Of a stretch of 64,000 nucleotides of DNA, positions 17,010-26,152 are shown one piece after another. The translations under genes and the position numbers were made by a program. Every line of letters begins with the position of its first letter. Position 1 is the first letter of the stretch. The notes under the pieces are model-generated. The model saw only the letters and a list, made by a program, of their open reading frames with translations. It was not told where the DNA came from and did not search any database. Origin of the DNA: Fibrisoma limi BUZ 3 (GTDB lineage Bacteria; Bacteroidota; Bacteroidia; Cytophagales; Spirosomataceae); the NCBI RefSeq assembly GCF_000296815.2, contig NZ_CAIT01000005.1:186001-250000 (forward strand). The letters are read 5' to 3'.

Positions 17010-18128
17010 TCAGACAGTAATTCGCCGTTTGCGGGCCGTCACCTGCCAGGTTTCGCGGACTTCCTGGTTTTCGGCTACGTACAATTCCTCGTACAGGTTG
17101 ACGGTTGGGCAGATGTGATACGGTACACCGTACAAGAGATCACCTACCTGAAGTGCGTCCCAGTCCTCAACTTGCAGCACCCCATGTTCTTCGCTCTGGC
17201 TGAGCAGTTCATAGCCGGTCAGGTTCAGGAAGCGCACCCGTTTGTCGATGGGATTCTCGGCCGCTACGCCCTTGTGGCCCAGGTCAATGGCTACTAAACC
17301 CTGTTTCGGTTTAGAGATCACGCGGGTCAGCAACAGAGCCGCGTAGTTGAATGGCTGCTCAGTCAGTTGATCGCCGTAGCCCCAATCCCAGAACACGCAG
17401 GTGCCGGGACTGCAATACGTATCGGCTCGCAGCGCGTGGGCCGTAAATGCAGGCGTCCCTCCGGCTATGACCATAGGCTTAGGCAGATCATTCGCTTCGA
17501 GCGTTTCCAGAAAAACCGCTACGTCCATAAAACCCTGATCGATGGTTCGTTGCCGGTCGGCGAAGTTAGCGTCGCGGATGTGGCCATCGTAGACATGCAG
17601 GCCGTGGGAGCGTACGTTTGATAAGGTTTGCAGCAGTTGGTAAAAAGGCAGTAGCTCTGCGTCGAGCAGGTGACCCGAGCGATCCATGCCGTTATTAATG
17701 TCGATGAATACGTCGGCCACCAGTCCGTGTTCTCCAAAAAGCTGGTTGTGCAGCCTCGCGTTGTCAGCATCGTCGAGCAGCGACGCCATAAACACCGCTG
17801 GATACTGCTGACGCAGGCGGATCAGCCGTTCGATTTTAGGGCCGACTAACTGATGGGCAATGATGAGGTGCTTTCCACCCGCCTGCGCCACCATCTCGGC
17901 TTCGGCAATGGTGGCGCATTTGAATTTTGTGATGCCGGCCGCCAGCAGCATCTGCACGACTTCGGGCGTTTTAGTGGTTTTAACGTGGACGTACAGGCGG
18001 TCGGGACCGCCGGCAATCTGAATCATCTGCCGGATGTTGCCCGCGATCCGGTCTTTGTAGACTACCAGCGAGGGCGTATCCAGTTCGTAGCTGTTGTTGA
18101 GGGTGTACCAGGCGGTGTCGTTCGTCAT
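17010..18128 (-). CDS. D-threonine aldolase / D-serine dehydratase-like PLP enzyme
   Basis: 372 residues with an alanine-racemase-type PLP barrel (PLP lysine K50 in VHVKTTKTPEV) and a C-terminal beta domain carrying the metal ligands H338 and C340 in HICPTVN. This is the fold-type III D-threonine aldolase/D-serine dehydratase family. It would cleave or dehydrate D-3-hydroxy amino acids; the exact substrate is open. It follows a RidA gene by 11 bp, a sensible operon because RidA removes reactive enamine/imine products of such PLP enzymes. Confidence 0.85.
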   Translation of the reverse strand: MTNDTAWYTLNNSYELDTPSLVVYKDRIAGNIRQMIQIAGGPDRLYVHVKTTKTPEVVQMLLAAGITKFKCATIAEAEMVAQAGGKHLIIAHQLVGPKIERLIRLRQQYPAVFMASLLDDADNARLHNQLFGEHGLVADVFIDINNGMDRSGHLLDAELLPFYQLLQTLSNVRSHGLHVYDGHIRDANFADRQRTIDQGFMDVAVFLETLEANDLPKPMVIAGGTPAFTAHALRADTYCSPGTCVFWDWGYGDQLTEQPFNYAALLLTRVISKPKQGLVAIDLGHKGVAAENPIDKRVRFLNLTGYELLSQSEEHGVLQVEDWDALQVGDLLYGVPYHICPTVNLYEELYVAENQEVRETWQVTARKRRITV

Positions 18129-18139
18129 GTTGTAATGGG

Positions 18140-18517
18140 TTATTGGTGCGCAACCGCTTCCAGTTCAATCAGCACATCAAAATGCAATTTGGGGACCGGC
18201 ACGATGGACCGGGCAGGTCTATGAGCACCGAAAAAGCTGGCGTATACAGCGTTGACTCGTTGCCACAGATCAATGTCGGCTACGTACACCGTTGTTTTCA
18301 GGACTTTTTCCGGCGATGAACCCGCTGCGTCGAGTATCGTTGCCAGGTTCTGAAGTACGACCCGGGCCTGCTCCTCAATGGGAAGCAGGTTATACGTTTC
18401 GCCGGTCTGAAGGTTTTTAGGTAAGATGCCCGAGACGAACACCAGCCCGTTATGGACAACGGCCGGGGCGTAGTGACCGGCCGGGGGCAGTGCGTTAGGT
18501 ACCTGAATTTCGTGCAT
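18140..18517 (-). CDS. RidA-family enamine/imine deaminase
   Basis: 125 residues from the ATG at 18517 (MHEIQVPNALPPAGHYAPAV); an in-frame start 30 bases upstream is less typical. The family features HYAPAV...VFVSG near the start and ARSIVPVPKL with the conserved Arg before the C-terminal VLIELEAVA strand are present. RidA trimers hydrolyse 2-aminoacrylate and related imines. It is the first gene of an operon with the D-threonine-aldolase-like enzyme. Confidence 0.9.
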   Translation of the reverse strand: MHEIQVPNALPPAGHYAPAVVHNGLVFVSGILPKNLQTGETYNLLPIEEQARVVLQNLATILDAAGSSPEKVLKTTVYVADIDLWQRVNAVYASFFGAHRPARSIVPVPKLHFDVLIELEAVAHQ

Positions 18518-18773
18518 GTTATACAGAAGATGCGCTTGGACTGGCAAAGAAAACCGAAAGATTGTCGGGGGCCAAGCATTTTTTGCCTGCCCGTCGGTGA
18601 AAGCCAGGATTACGAATTTTTAACAAACTTTTCGGGCAACTATTCAGGCTGTGTCTGCATCTTCAACCTGGTAAGCGAAGCCGGTTCGTGCATAAAAACA
18701 ACCGTTTATCACGTACAAATCGGTCGCTGTTCGTTACCTTATTATACTTGTTTATAGACCATTCCGCCTACCT

Positions 18774-21500
18774 ATGAAAAATGGCTTACTCGTTCTGCTC
18801 GTGCTTTTTTGTTCTATAGCCCTCTTCGCGCAGACGCCCCCGCAATCCCGCTCGACTACCGGACTGCGCGGTACGGTTAAAAGCGCAAAGGGAGAAGCGC
18901 TGCCCTATGCGGCCGTTATCGTGAAAGGAACATCGATCGGTACGATCACCAATGCCGAAGGACGCTATGAAATCGGGCTGGCACCGGGGCGCTACGAAAT
19001 CGTTTTCCAGTTTCTGGGTTTCCAGTCGATGCAGAAGGCTGTGGAGGTAGGCAATGAGTTTGTCACGCTGGACGTTACGCTGCAAGAGCAGGCAATCCGG
19101 CTGGCCGAGGTACAAACCAGGGGCGGACAGGAAGACCCGGCCTATAGCATCATGCGCCGGGCTATTGCTAAAAGCCGCTTCCACCAGTTGCAGATCGATC
19201 GATTTAAAGCGCGGGTCTATACCAAATCGTCCTTCACGGTGCTGGACCTGCCCAATGCGGCCGAGTGGATGTTCAAAAAGCAATTGAAGGAAGCCGAGAA
19301 GGAAGCCAATTTTAAAGTTGGCCGACCCATCCTGAATGAACAAATTGCTGAGGTGTCGTTTCAGCAACCGAATACGTATCGGCAGCGGATTGTGGCCAAC
19401 CGCAACTCAACCGGCGATTTTGCCACGCCCAGCCAGTACTATAACGTCAGTTTCTACAGCCCAACGGTGGCCAACGTCGTGTCGCCCCTGTCGCCGAAAG
19501 CGTTTGCGTACTACCGGTTCGAATACGAAGGGACGTTCAGCGAACAGGGCGTGGAGATTAACAAAATTCGGGTCATACCCCGGCAGTACGGTGAGGGGGT
19601 ATTCCGGGGTGTCATCTACATCATCGAAAATACCTGGGCCATTCACAGCCTGCAACTCGAAACGATCAGTGCTCAGGGATTCACGGTCAACACGCGCTTC
19701 CTGTACAGTCCGGTCAAAAGCGTCTGGGTGCCGGTTAACCAGCGGTTCGATGTCAACGGTACGTTTTTCGGGGTCAAGTTTACCGGGCAGTTCGTTAGGA
19801 ATCAGACTTTTAATGAGTTTGTGGTCAACCCGGCGTTTGTGGAGGATGTTCGGGTTGTGGACGAGAAGAAAGACCAGCCCGCCGTTACGTTGTCGAACCG
19901 CGACATCAAAGGCCGTCAGTTCGATGAGATGGTGAAGAAACAGAAAGAGTTTTCGACTAAGAACCTGAAGCAGCTCATTAAGGAATACGAGAAACAGGAA
20001 AAAGAGGAACGCAAGAAAAAGAAAGAGGACGTAGCCGTCATGCGCGACGACTCACTGGTGATCGATTCGCTGGCGACCAAACGCTCCAATACGTTCTGGG
20101 ATTCATTGCGGTCGGTACCGCTGACAACTGCCGAATCGGTCAGCTACAAAAAATCGGATAGTCTTAAGATTGTCCGCGAAATTGGAAAGATCAAGACCGA
20201 TAGTACCGGGCGCCGGGATACGACCAAACGTCGGTCACCTAACAAGTTTTCGCCCGGGCAGTTGCTGGGCGGCTACACCTGGAACCTGAATAAGAAAACG
20301 GCTCTGGTGTACACGAGCCCTTTGATGCAGGTCGAATACAACACCGTTGAGGGCTACGCCGTGGAAGGAGGACTGCAACTGCGGTATCGCCCCCGGCGAG
20401 ATTCGACGCTTCGGCGTTTTGGGTCGATTCCGCAGCGTCAGTGGACGATTGGCGGAACGGGGCGCTACCAGTTCGGGCCAAACAAATTGGTGGGCTACGG
20501 CACGGCGCAGTACCAGCACCGATTCAGCCGGATCGGGTTATCGGGCGGGCGGTACGTGTTTCAGTTCAATCCCGACAATCCGATCAGTCCGGCTCTGAAC
20601 ACCCTTACGACCACCTTTTTTGAGCAGAATTTTTTGAAAATTTATCAGAAAGACTACGCTACTCTAACGGCCAGCGTGTCGCCGTTCGACCAGCGCATTA
20701 CGTTGTCGGGAAGCCTCGAATACGCGGAGCGAACAGAGCTTTTCAACTTCAGGGAGGACCCCAGGCCGTTTCTGCGGGTCGATGTTAGAGGTCGGTCGTA
20801 TACGCCCAACCGCCCAACTAATATTGAATTGGCCAATACGGGTTTCCCGGTGCATCAGGCCGTGGTGCTGAACCTGACAGCCTCGGCGCGACTGGGCGCT
20901 ACGCAGTATTACATCCGCAACGGTCAGCGTTACGCTCGTCGGGCCAACGACAGCCCGTTGCTGACCCTGAACTACCGCAAAGGCATCTCGGGCCTGGCAG
21001 GCAGCGACGTAGACTATGACTTTGTGCGGGCCACCCTCAGCCATTCGTTCGAGACCGGCATCCGCAGCCGCCTGAACTACCAGCTCAGCGCCGGTACGTT
21101 CCTGAACGACAAAAAACTCTATTTTCCCGATTTCAACCATTTTGCCGGGAATGAGTTCTTCTTCCAGCAGGGCGATGTGGTATCGACCTTCCGGATGCTG
21201 CCGTATTACCAGTTCAGCACCGGCCGGAATTACCTGGAAGGGCACGTACTGGCCGAATTTCGGAAGTTCCTGCTGACGCAGATCACCCTGGTGCGGCTGA
21301 CGGGCCTGAAAGAGAACGTGTTCGTGCATTACCTGCGGACACCGGCCCTGAAGAACTACACCGAAGTTGGCTATGGTCTCGACGGCCTGATTCCGCAGGT
21401 GTTGCCGGTGTTTCGGATTGAGGTTATCTCGCAATTTCAGGACCTGAAGTACCAGCGGCTGGGTTTCCGGATCGGTACGACGCTCAAATTTGGCCGATAG
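18774..21500 (+). CDS. DUF5686 outer-membrane protein with carboxypeptidase-regulatory-like domain
   Basis: 908 residues. Signal peptide ending near LFAQ, then a carboxypeptidase-D regulatory-like beta domain (about 28-110, GLRGTVKSAKGEALPYAAV). The DUF5686 body follows. A charged Lys/Glu-rich helical stretch occurs near 395-425, and the C-terminal 350 residues look like a beta-barrel ending LKFGR. Common in Bacteroidota, function unknown, outer membrane location inferred. Divergent from the RidA operon across a 256-bp gap that holds no other gene. Confidence 0.85.
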   Translation: MKNGLLVLLVLFCSIALFAQTPPQSRSTTGLRGTVKSAKGEALPYAAVIVKGTSIGTITNAEGRYEIGLAPGRYEIVFQFLGFQSMQKAVEVGNEFVTLDVTLQEQAIRLAEVQTRGGQEDPAYSIMRRAIAKSRFHQLQIDRFKARVYTKSSFTVLDLPNAAEWMFKKQLKEAEKEANFKVGRPILNEQIAEVSFQQPNTYRQRIVANRNSTGDFATPSQYYNVSFYSPTVANVVSPLSPKAFAYYRFEYEGTFSEQGVEINKIRVIPRQYGEGVFRGVIYIIENTWAIHSLQLETISAQGFTVNTRFLYSPVKSVWVPVNQRFDVNGTFFGVKFTGQFVRNQTFNEFVVNPAFVEDVRVVDEKKDQPAVTLSNRDIKGRQFDEMVKKQKEFSTKNLKQLIKEYEKQEKEERKKKKEDVAVMRDDSLVIDSLATKRSNTFWDSLRSVPLTTAESVSYKKSDSLKIVREIGKIKTDSTGRRDTTKRRSPNKFSPGQLLGGYTWNLNKKTALVYTSPLMQVEYNTVEGYAVEGGLQLRYRPRRDSTLRRFGSIPQRQWTIGGTGRYQFGPNKLVGYGTAQYQHRFSRIGLSGGRYVFQFNPDNPISPALNTLTTTFFEQNFLKIYQKDYATLTASVSPFDQRITLSGSLEYAERTELFNFREDPRPFLRVDVRGRSYTPNRPTNIELANTGFPVHQAVVLNLTASARLGATQYYIRNGQRYARRANDSPLLTLNYRKGISGLAGSDVDYDFVRATLSHSFETGIRSRLNYQLSAGTFLNDKKLYFPDFNHFAGNEFFFQQGDVVSTFRMLPYYQFSTGRNYLEGHVLAEFRKFLLTQITLVRLTGLKENVFVHYLRTPALKNYTEVGYGLDGLIPQVLPVFRIEVISQFQDLKYQRLGFRIGTTLKFGR

Positions 21501-21503
21501 TAT

Positions 21504-21561
21504 CCCGGACGCGGGCGTCTGGTCAAACTAACTGTAACATAAACCGGACGGGGCGTCCGGG
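21504..21561. repeat. Inverted repeat of CCCGGACGC words
   Basis: CCCGGACGC (21504-21512) is matched by GCGTCCGGG (21553-21561) in the 70-bp gap between the DUF5686 and GH5 genes. Variants of the word recur in between (GGGCGTCTGG, CCGGACGGGG) and at 43331 (GCCGGACGCCC). Confidence 0.45.
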
Positions 21562-21570
21562 CTACTACGT

Positions 21571-22674
21571 ATGCACCGTCGTCAGTTTATACGGACATCG
21601 ATGACCGCAGCGGCCGGAATCGGTCAGTTGTCGGCTGGGTCTGCCATGGAAAAACCAAAGCCAACATTACCTGATCCGCAGCCCGGTAATCTACCTCGAT
21701 GGCGGGGCTTCAACCTGCTCGAAAAATTCGTTGCCGGTACGTCGGGGCCGGTGCCCGAAGGACCGTATCACGAGCGCGATTTCGAGTGGATTGCCAACTG
21801 GGGGTTTAACTTCGTTCGACTGCCGATGTCGTACCGGTGCTGGGCACCCGGCGATCCGGTCCGCTGGACCGAACTAAACGAGCGGGTGCTGAAAGAGGTT
21901 GACCGGGCGGTGAAATATGGTCGTCGGCACGGTGTTCACACGAACCTGAATCTGCACCGCATTCCGGGCTACTGCGTGAATCCGCCCGCCGAACCGCTCA
22001 ATCTCTGGACCGACGAGCGGGCACTGGAAGCGGCCGTTTTTCACTGGAAACACCTCGCCGAACGCTACAAAGGCCGGCCGAATCGCGAAGTGAGCTTCGA
22101 CCTGATCAACGAGCCGGCCAATGTCGACGAAGCCAGCTACGTCCGGGTAATCAAGGCGCTGGTTGATGCCATTCGTTCCGTTGACCCCGACCGGCTCATC
22201 ATTGCCGATGGGCTGCAATACGGTACGCAGCCGGTGTACGGACTTACCGGCATGAACCTGGGCCAGAGTACACGTGGCTATATGCCCATGAACGTGAGCC
22301 ATTATCAGGCGTCGTGGGTACCGATGAGCAGCGAATGGCCCGCGCCCGCCTGGCCGACCAACTGGATGAACGTAACGTGGAATGCCAATACGTTGCGGTC
22401 GTTTGCCATTGAACCCTGGCGAAAATTACAGGAAAAGGGCGTTGGCGTTCACGTCGGCGAATGGGGCTGCTTCAACCGTACTCCGCACGATGTGGCGCTA
22501 CGCTGGATGGAAGATCAGCTCAAACTCTGGAAAGAAGCCGGGTGGGGCTGGTCTTTATGGAATTTCAGGGGCGAATTTGGCGTACTCAACAGTGGCCGTA
22601 AAGACGTAGCGTACCAGGAATACAAAGGCCAGCAACTGGATGAGAAGATGCTGGCTTTACTACAGACGTATTGA
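21571..22674 (+). CDS. GH5-family glycoside hydrolase with Tat-like signal
   Basis: 367 residues. The N-terminus MHRRQFIRTSMTAAAG is a twin-arginine-type signal. The TIM barrel shows GH5 hallmarks: RGFNLL, NFVRLPMSYRCW, the acid/base E181 in FDLINEPAN and nucleophile E297 in VHVGEWGC, plus SLWNFRGEFG near the end. It probably hydrolyses beta-1,4 glucan- or mannan-type linkages in the periplasm; specificity cannot be read from sequence. Lies 70 bp after the DUF5686 gene. Confidence 0.88.
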   Translation: MHRRQFIRTSMTAAAGIGQLSAGSAMEKPKPTLPDPQPGNLPRWRGFNLLEKFVAGTSGPVPEGPYHERDFEWIANWGFNFVRLPMSYRCWAPGDPVRWTELNERVLKEVDRAVKYGRRHGVHTNLNLHRIPGYCVNPPAEPLNLWTDERALEAAVFHWKHLAERYKGRPNREVSFDLINEPANVDEASYVRVIKALVDAIRSVDPDRLIIADGLQYGTQPVYGLTGMNLGQSTRGYMPMNVSHYQASWVPMSSEWPAPAWPTNWMNVTWNANTLRSFAIEPWRKLQEKGVGVHVGEWGCFNRTPHDVALRWMEDQLKLWKEAGWGWSLWNFRGEFGVLNSGRKDVAYQEYKGQQLDEKMLALLQTY

Positions 22675-22686
22675 CGAATCGACTTC

Positions 22687-23211
22687 GTGCAAAGTATAAA
22701 AGACTTATTTGAGGTATTTCCGCGTTCGGGCCGTATCGAGTGGATCGGGATTCGGCCCGAACGGCGCGGTATCGTTACGGTGGTCGATCAGGTACCTGTA
22801 TCCGACAAAGCAGGGCTTGTTGGCGATCACTACAGTGGCCGGAGCGGGAATCGGCACGTAACGCTCATTCAGGCCGAACACCTGCCGGCCATTGCCGCCT
22901 ACGTGGGCCGCGACCGTGTCGATCCGGCCGAACTTCGCCGTAACCTCGTTGTATCGGGGCTCAACCTGCTGGCTCTGAAAGATCACTATCTTCGACTTGG
23001 CGACGAGGTCGTGTTACAGGTAACGGGTCAGTGTCACCCCTGTTCGCGCATGGAAGAGAACCTAGGGCCGGGCGGCTACAATGCCATGCGGGGCCACGGT
23101 GGGTTAACGGCCCGGGTCATTCACGGCGGTACAATTCGGGTAGGCGATCCGGTCCGGGTGGAGCTGGCTGTCGCGGGGGCTATTCCTGCCGACCGTCCGG
23201 ATCAGCCGTGA
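22687..23211 (+). CDS. MOSC-domain protein
   Basis: 174 residues starting with GTG (MQSIKDLFEVFPRSGRIEWIG). The MOSC domain is shown by GLVGDHYSG, RHVTLIQAEHL and the conserved cysteine region GQCHPCSRM (C116, C119), the expected sulfur/molybdenum-cofactor ligand. It likely transfers sulfur from or binds a molybdenum cofactor, as in YiiM/YuaD-type proteins that reduce N-hydroxylated compounds. The moeA/moaC/mobA genes lie 40 kb away. Its 3' end overlaps the convergent gene by 32 bp. Confidence 0.8.
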   Translation: MQSIKDLFEVFPRSGRIEWIGIRPERRGIVTVVDQVPVSDKAGLVGDHYSGRSGNRHVTLIQAEHLPAIAAYVGRDRVDPAELRRNLVVSGLNLLALKDHYLRLGDEVVLQVTGQCHPCSRMEENLGPGGYNAMRGHGGLTARVIHGGTIRVGDPVRVELAVAGAIPADRPDQP

Positions 23212-23956
23212 TTCGGCTGGGTCGGTTGAAGCCATTCCGGTAGCGGTTGCGGAGTTGCTGAATCGTATTGATCAGCTCGTAGTCGGAAGAGCGGAGCAGG
23301 AACTCGTCGCTCAAATCGCAATAATCAAGAAAACGGTCGACATCCTCGCCTTTCAGGTCGGTGGCCTGATCGACCAGCAGCCGAAACCGTTCAACCGCCA
23401 GTTTGTGCCGTCGGTCTTCCTGCATAATGACGTACGCTTTCCGGTCTGTTTTCGGGCGTTTGGCGAACAGTTCGTACAGCAGCGTTACGCCTGCTCCGTC
23501 GGCAATCCGGTTGAAGGCTTGTTCGCCCGTCACTTTCTCGGAAGCTGTTGGCTCCTCAAGCACCTGCTGAATCTCCCGCTTAACTTCTTCGTAGCGTTTG
23601 GCCGTTACGGTCACCTCCTGCAAATCCACTACGCGGTAGGGCATCGGCGGCAGCGCTTTGGCAACAATCTGCGGGTTTTCGGAGCCGTCGAAGCGGATAC
23701 CTACCCGGCTGTAGGTCTGGCTCGTCATAATGAGCGAATCGCCGGGGCTGGCCGTAATGAAGAATCGACCGGCCGTATTGGTGCGGGCACGCTGGCGGGT
23801 TCGCTTGTTAATTACCGTTGCCCGATCAACTCCCTGTTTTGTGGTCTGGTCAACTACCGTACCGACAACGTATTTGCCCCCTTGTGCCCACGACCTGTCC
23901 GTTGCTCCGAAAAGCCCAGAAAGCAGAAACAGGATAAACAAGACTTGCGGGCGCAT
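23180..23956 (-). CDS. Carboxypeptidase-regulatory-like domain protein
   Basis: 258 residues from the ATG at 23956; a TTG two codons upstream is in frame. Signal peptide (hydrophobic 5-18, cleavage near SWAQ), then a carboxypeptidase-like beta-sandwich (about 30-110: VVGTVVDQTTKQGV, TNTAGRFFITASPGD, DLQEVTVTAKRYEEVKREIQ), then a helical C-terminal region. The plan matches many periplasmic Bacteroidota proteins in which the beta domain precedes a variable region. Function unknown. Confidence 0.7.
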   Translation of the reverse strand: MRPQVLFILFLLSGLFGATDRSWAQGGKYVVGTVVDQTTKQGVDRATVINKRTRQRARTNTAGRFFITASPGDSLIMTSQTYSRVGIRFDGSENPQIVAKALPPMPYRVVDLQEVTVTAKRYEEVKREIQQVLEEPTASEKVTGEQAFNRIADGAGVTLLYELFAKRPKTDRKAYVIMQEDRRHKLAVERFRLLVDQATDLKGEDVDRFLDYCDLSDEFLLRSSDYELINTIQQLRNRYRNGFNRPSRITADPDGRQE

Positions 23957-24027
23957 GCTCAAACGGGTTGTTGTGCAGGAATCAACAAAGGTAGAGACTT
24001 TTGAGCGCCCGAAAGGTTTAACCGCTG

Positions 24028-24690
24028 TTAAAAAACCTTAAGGAGTTGTTGTAGCCGGGCCGGGGTCATTTCTGTAAAATCGGCAATGACATCGTCAACA
24101 AGCGGCTGTAGCTCGTCGGGTGTTTGGGTAGTTGCGACGCCAACGACATAAGCCCCGGCGCTTTTCCCGGCCCTGATACCCGGAAAGGAATCTTCGAACA
24201 CGATGCTGTCGGTTGGGGCTACGTTCAGCAATTCCATCGCTTTCTGATAAATCTCTGGATCGGGTTTAGGGCGGCTAACCAGACTTTCGTTCAGCAGCAC
24301 ATCGAAGTAGGGCCGGAGTTCAAGCTCATCCACTACAAAATCGAGGTTTTCGACCGGGGCCGAGGTCGCTACGGCCGTGCGAATCCCGGCAGCTTTCAAT
24401 GCTTTGAGAAAATCGGGCAGGCCGGGCACGGGTTTGATATGCGGCCGGTACACGTCGCGGAACAGAGCTTCCTTTTCGTAAGCAATCACGGCGGTTTCTG
24501 CGGCTGACAGAGGCCTGTCGGCGAAAAGGTGCGCGACGATGTCGTTGTTGTGTTTGCCGGACACGTACGTAATAAAGTCCGCGTCGGTGAGGGTTTTGCC
24601 GTGGCGTTCGTAGTAGGCTCGCCAGGTGTCACGGTGGTATGGATTGGTGTCGACAATGACGCCATCCATGTCAAAAATTACAGCTTTCAT
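24028..24690 (-). CDS. HAD hydrolase, beta-phosphoglucomutase-like
   Basis: 220 residues. The HAD nucleophile motif FDMDGVIVDT (D7, D9) is followed by a helical cap with YYERHGK, the motif II VATSAPV, the lysine region SRPKPDPEIYQKA and motif III VFEDSFPGIRAG. Closest to sugar-phosphate phosphatases and beta-phosphoglucomutase. It lies downstream of a sugar-type MFS permease on the same strand, which agrees with sugar metabolism (inference). Confidence 0.85.
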   Translation of the reverse strand: MKAVIFDMDGVIVDTNPYHRDTWRAYYERHGKTLTDADFITYVSGKHNNDIVAHLFADRPLSAAETAVIAYEKEALFRDVYRPHIKPVPGLPDFLKALKAAGIRTAVATSAPVENLDFVVDELELRPYFDVLLNESLVSRPKPDPEIYQKAMELLNVAPTDSIVFEDSFPGIRAGKSAGAYVVGVATTQTPDELQPLVDDVIADFTEMTPARLQQLLKVF

Positions 24691-24712
24691 GAAAGTGGTT
24701 TTTTACCGCAAA

Positions 24713-24802
24713 GACGCAAAGGCTTCGCAAAGATCGCAAGGGTTATAATTAGTAAGCTTTCCTTGCGCTCTTTGCGGTTACTACATTGCGTCTTTGCGGT
24801 TA
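24713..24802. repeat. Inverted repeat of ACCGCAAAGACGCAA words
   Basis: The left arm (24713-24742) begins TACCGCAAAGACGCAAAGG and repeats CGCAAAGATCGCAAGG. The right arm (24760-24802) holds CCTTGCGCTCTTTGCGGTTA and TTGCGTCTTTGCGGTTA. The arms are reverse complements with insertions. It fills the gap between the HAD and MFS genes. Confidence 0.65.
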
Positions 24803-24812
24803 AATAAGGCAA

Positions 24813-26021
24813 TTAAAATAAATTTACCAGTCTCGCCAGGACGGCTGAAACTAACAGCACTACGGCGACAAACGCCAGACCGAGGGCTAACCCAAACGCT
24901 TCGGCCACAAAACCGATAACCGGCGGACCCGCCAGAAAGCCCACAAAACTAAAGGTGGCAAACGTAGCCAGACCAGCGGCAGGCGGAATACCCGGAATTC
25001 GCAATGAGGCACTGTAGAGAATCGGAGCCCCGAGCGAACAACCTACACCCAGCAGGGCAAAACCCAGCAAGGCCGTGGTGGGATACGGAATCAGGATCGC
25101 AACCAGCAGACCAACGGTACCGATGGTTGCCCCAACCTGGAGCCAGCGTTTCGCGCCAATCTTCGGAATGATTGCATCGCCCAGGAAACGCCCGGCGGTC
25201 ATTGTCAGCGAAAAGCAGGCAAATCCGAGTGGCGCGATCTGGCTGCTGGCTCCCAGCGTCTCGCGCAGATAAACGGCACTCCAGTCAAAAGCCGCTCCCT
25301 CGCCGAGCGCAATGGCCAGTCCGATCAGAATCATCAGCATCAGGTCTCGGTTGGGCCGCACGAAGGATGAGGCCGCTTTTCCACCTTCAGCCGCCAGGTT
25401 ACTCGACCGAATGCCGGCCAGAACTGGCTGAACGAGGAACGTCATCAGCAGAATGAGCGCAGCCACAGTCGCGATGTGTACAAACGGCGGTATGTGCTGC
25501 GCAATGGCGATCCCGGCCAGTCCGGCGCTGACCATCCCGCCCAGGCTCCACATACCGTGGCAGGACGACATGATGACGATACCTTCGGCCCGTTCGATAT
25601 TGGTGGCGCAGGTGTTCATGGCTACGTTGATCAGCGCGGCCCCTAAGCCCAGTAAAAACAAACCGAAACAAAGCACCAGCGGGTGCGTGGCACTGATGGG
25701 AATCAGGATACTCAGGCAAAGCAGAACAGCCGACCACAGGCAGGCGCGGGCTTCGCCCAGCTTCGCAACGATCCAGCCCGTCAGCGGATTCATCATGAGC
25801 AGACCAACCGGAAGCGCGAATAGTGTCATGCCGAGTTGAGCGTCGGAAAGGTGCAGTTGCTGCTTAACGTAAGGGATGTGGGCACCCCAACTTGCCATCA
25901 GAATACTCTCCGACGAAAAAACCAGACCAACCGCCCGGGCCTGCTGATGTGAAAAGAAGGTCAGCAGGTTTCTCACGAAAAGATTGCCCCGCCAATTTTG
26001 TGTTGAGATGGTTGAATTCAT
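24813..26021 (-). CDS. MFS transporter
   Basis: 402 residues from the ATG at 26021; a TTG 21 bases upstream is in frame but the ATG fits the promoter. About twelve hydrophobic segments in two six-helix halves with a central charged loop (AAEGGKAASSFVRPNRD) identify a major facilitator. It resembles sugar or nucleoside-type FucP/YbjJ permeases. It is divergent from an AraC regulator with a cupin-type sensor, so substrate-induced expression is likely. Confidence 0.85.
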   Translation of the reverse strand: MNSTISTQNWRGNLFVRNLLTFFSHQQARAVGLVFSSESILMASWGAHIPYVKQQLHLSDAQLGMTLFALPVGLLMMNPLTGWIVAKLGEARACLWSAVLLCLSILIPISATHPLVLCFGLFLLGLGAALINVAMNTCATNIERAEGIVIMSSCHGMWSLGGMVSAGLAGIAIAQHIPPFVHIATVAALILLMTFLVQPVLAGIRSSNLAAEGGKAASSFVRPNRDLMLMILIGLAIALGEGAAFDWSAVYLRETLGASSQIAPLGFACFSLTMTAGRFLGDAIIPKIGAKRWLQVGATIGTVGLLVAILIPYPTTALLGFALLGVGCSLGAPILYSASLRIPGIPPAAGLATFATFSFVGFLAGPPVIGFVAEAFGLALGLAFVAVVLLVSAVLARLVNLF

Positions 26022-26025
26022 GATA

Positions 26026-26033
26026 CAAATATA
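26026..26033 (-). promoter_or_regulatory. Candidate -7 box of the MFS gene
   Basis: On the minus strand 26033-26026 reads TATATTTG, a perfect TAnnTTTG, only 4 bases before the ATG, which suggests a nearly leaderless transcript. The adjacent palindrome at 26044-26056 lies within the upstream promoter region. Confidence 0.4.
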
Positions 26034-26043
26034 GGGGTGCAAT

Positions 26044-26056
26044 CAGGCTAAGCCTG
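26044..26056. promoter_or_regulatory. Operator-like palindrome between MFS and AraC genes
   Basis: CAGGCTAAGCCTG is a perfect palindrome with 6-base arms around a single central base. It is positioned between the divergent promoters, upstream of both -7 boxes, where a repressor or activator site is expected. Binding by the adjacent AraC protein is an inference. Confidence 0.45.
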
Positions 26057-26085
26057 ACACCAAATTTACCGGTTATGATGCTGAG

Positions 26086-26119
26086 TTTGCTTCGAGTGAC
26101 CGAAAAAGGCGTATATTTG
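26086..26119 (+). promoter_or_regulatory. Candidate -33/-7 promoter of the AraC gene
   Basis: TTTG (26086-26089) and TATATTTG (26112-26119) are 22 bases apart, both matching consensus. The ATG is 34 bases downstream of the -7 box. Confidence 0.5.
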
Positions 26120-26152
26120 GTTAATGAGGGTGTAATATAACCGCACAAGATC

